Below are positions 5,944-6,805 of a stretch of 6,805 nucleotides of DNA, in pieces; position 1 is the stretch's first letter, and every line of letters begins with the position of its first letter. Made by a program: the position numbers and the translations under genes. Source of the DNA: Paenibacillus_AK sp041641375 (GTDB taxonomy: Bacteria; Bacillota; Bacilli; Paenibacillales; YIM-B00363); assembly GCA_041641375.1 (NCBI GenBank), contig JBEPYM010000175.1, positions 1 to 6,805 on the forward strand. The letters run 5' to 3'. Below the pieces are notes generated by a model, which was given only the letters and a program-made list of their open reading frames with translations, ran no database searches and was not told the DNA's origin.

Positions 5944-5964
5944 GTAAAGCCGCAGCGGTGTGTG
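5936..5964 (-). promoter_or_regulatory. Possible sporulation (SigK-like) promoter before murB
   Basis: The minus strand reads CACA (5961-5964), then 16 bp, then CATACGATA (5936-5944). This fits the B. subtilis SigK pattern mACm-N16-CATAnnnTA, and CATACGAT also matches 7 of 8 positions of the SigE -10 CATACAnT, though without a SigE -35. The predicted transcript start would be about 50 nt before murB. The -10 overlaps half of the 14-bp palindrome. Mother-cell expression of wall genes for spore cortex makes biological sense, but the short motif is prone to chance matches. Confidence 0.25.
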
Positions 5965-6023
5965 ACAAACGCCCTTCGGAGCGCACAGGCAAGGCGCCAG
6001 ACGATCGGACGGAAATCCGCATC

Positions 6024-6805
6024 CTATCTTTTGCAAAGCAGCTTTACTTCCTCATAAATCAGACTTGCCGAATTCGGCTGGCCAAGCTTAACCGCTTGCT
6101 TCGACATGTATTCCCGGCGAATTGGATCCGACATGATCGACTGGATCGTGCGAAACAGCGACTCTCCGGTCAATTCACTCTCCTTCGTCATCTCAGCCGC
6201 ACCCTCCGTTTTCAACACCAGCGCATTGGCTTCCTGATGATTGTTCGTCACGTTCGGTGACGGTATCAGCACGGACGGAATGCCTAGTGCCGTAATCTCA
6301 GCCAGGAAGGTAGCGCCTGCACGGCTTACAATGACGGATGTCGCGGCCAGCACTTCAGGCATGTTATCCACGTAAGGGAGCACCTTCACCCGCTTCGGCA
6401 GCCGAGCGGTCCCCCCCAGTCGATCCAGCGTATGATCATAGTAGGGCTTACCTGTTATATATACAAAATGCACGTTCGGCAGCGAGTCCACATAAGGCGC
6501 GAGCTCGACCATCGCATCATTGAGCGCCTTGGCGCCTCGGCTTCCGCCGACGATCACGACGATATTGGAGCCGGCCGGCAAACCAAGCGTGTCGAAGCCC
6601 TTCCGCGCATCGGCCGCAACGACCGAGCTCGCTCTCGGATTGCCCGTATAGACGACTCGTCGAGCCCGCTTGAACGCCACTTCCCCGCCCTTGAAGGAAA
6701 CCGCGACGGACGACACAAATCGGCTCAGAAATTGATTGGTGAGGCCGGGTATCACATTCTGCTCATGAATCAAAGTCGGAATACCGAGTCTCGAAGCGGC
6801 ATAAA
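6024..6805 (-). CDS. murG: MurG, lipid II synthase (partial, N-terminus outside window)
   Basis: MurG is a peripheral glycosyltransferase on the inner face of the membrane that transfers GlcNAc from UDP-GlcNAc to lipid I, forming lipid II. The frame runs open through the right window edge. The 259 visible residues begin YAASRLGIPTLIHEQNVIPG and correspond to roughly the last two thirds of a protein usually near 360 residues, so about 100 N-terminal residues with the first glycine-rich loop are missing. Visible motifs, numbered from the first visible residue, are HEQNVIPGL (13-21), the TGNPR segment (53-57), the glycine-rich loop GGSRGA (86-91), the UDP-GlcNAc binding region SRAGATFLAEI (160-170) with Glu169, and NHQEANA (188-194). 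A TTG at 6771-6773 is an internal codon, not the start. The stop (TAG) lies 145 bp before murB. Confidence 0.97.
   Translation of the reverse strand, partial: YAASRLGIPTLIHEQNVIPGLTNQFLSRFVSSVAVSFKGGEVAFKRARRVVYTGNPRASSVVAADARKGFDTLGLPAGSNIVVIVGGSRGAKALNDAMVELAPYVDSLPNVHFVYITGKPYYDHTLDRLGGTARLPKRVKVLPYVDNMPEVLAATSVIVSRAGATFLAEITALGIPSVLIPSPNVTNNHQEANALVLKTEGAAEMTKESELTGESLFRTIQSIMSDPIRREYMSKQAVKLGQPNSASLIYEEVKLLCKR

Noticed and set aside
5958..6001. A hairpin between murG and murB (around GCGCTC-CGAA-GGGCG, or a larger CGCCTT/AAGGGCG pairing) as a terminator
   Set aside because: The stem is short with bulges or G-U pairs and only three T residues follow. It could be a weak attenuator but the evidence is too thin to list.
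175..6805. A previously undescribed multi-gene system within the window
   Set aside because: All six substantial genes are well-known cell-wall and division genes with intact key residues. The unusual signals are confined to the repeat array and the regulatory sequence between genes.

Overview
The window holds the downstream half of a division and cell-wall (dcw) gene cluster from a Gram-positive, spore-forming-type Firmicute, most likely Paenibacillus or a close relative. This assignment rests on recognised protein features (the FtsZ N-terminus with MFEFDLDMDQLAQIKVIG, FtsA beginning NDIIVSLDIGTSKVRAIIGE and ending SEFI), a moderately GC-rich coding style, strong AGGAGG ribosome binding sites, TTG start codons, and the order murG-murB-murA-divIB-ftsA-ftsZ. 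No database search was possible, so the genus is an inference.

All genes lie on the minus strand, so transcription runs from high to low coordinates: murG (6024-6805, 5' end cut by the window edge), murB (4973-5878), murA (3662-4957), divIB/ftsQ (2788-3540), ftsA (1328-2566) and ftsZ (175-1302). A perfect hairpin with a U-run (136-165) ends the ftsZ transcript. Beyond it, at the left window edge, is an uninterrupted array of twelve identical 9-bp units (1-110).

The genes form two functional blocks. MurG, MurB and MurA make cytoplasmic peptidoglycan precursors: MurA and MurB convert UDP-GlcNAc to UDP-MurNAc, and MurG adds GlcNAc to lipid I to give lipid II. DivIB, FtsA and FtsZ belong to the divisome: FtsZ polymerises at midcell, FtsA tethers it to the membrane, and DivIB acts outside the membrane in the septal-synthesis complex. 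A long imperfect hairpin followed by five U residues (3598-3649) lies exactly between the blocks. A 221-bp AT-rich gap with candidate promoters lies upstream of ftsA. The cluster is therefore probably not one uniform transcript.

Intergenic regions: 1-174 holds the repeat array and terminator. The 25 bp between ftsA and ftsZ hold the ftsZ ribosome binding site. 2567-2787 holds candidate ftsA promoters and a leader hairpin. 3541-3661 holds the intra-cluster terminator and the divIB ribosome binding site. The 15 bp between murB and murA hold the murA ribosome binding site. 5879-6023 holds a 14-bp perfect palindrome overlapping a possible sporulation-type promoter. I found no tRNA, rRNA, insertion sequence, CRISPR array or evident new multi-gene system. 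The points most worth a second look are the 9-bp array, the terminator inside the cluster, and the palindrome upstream of murB.
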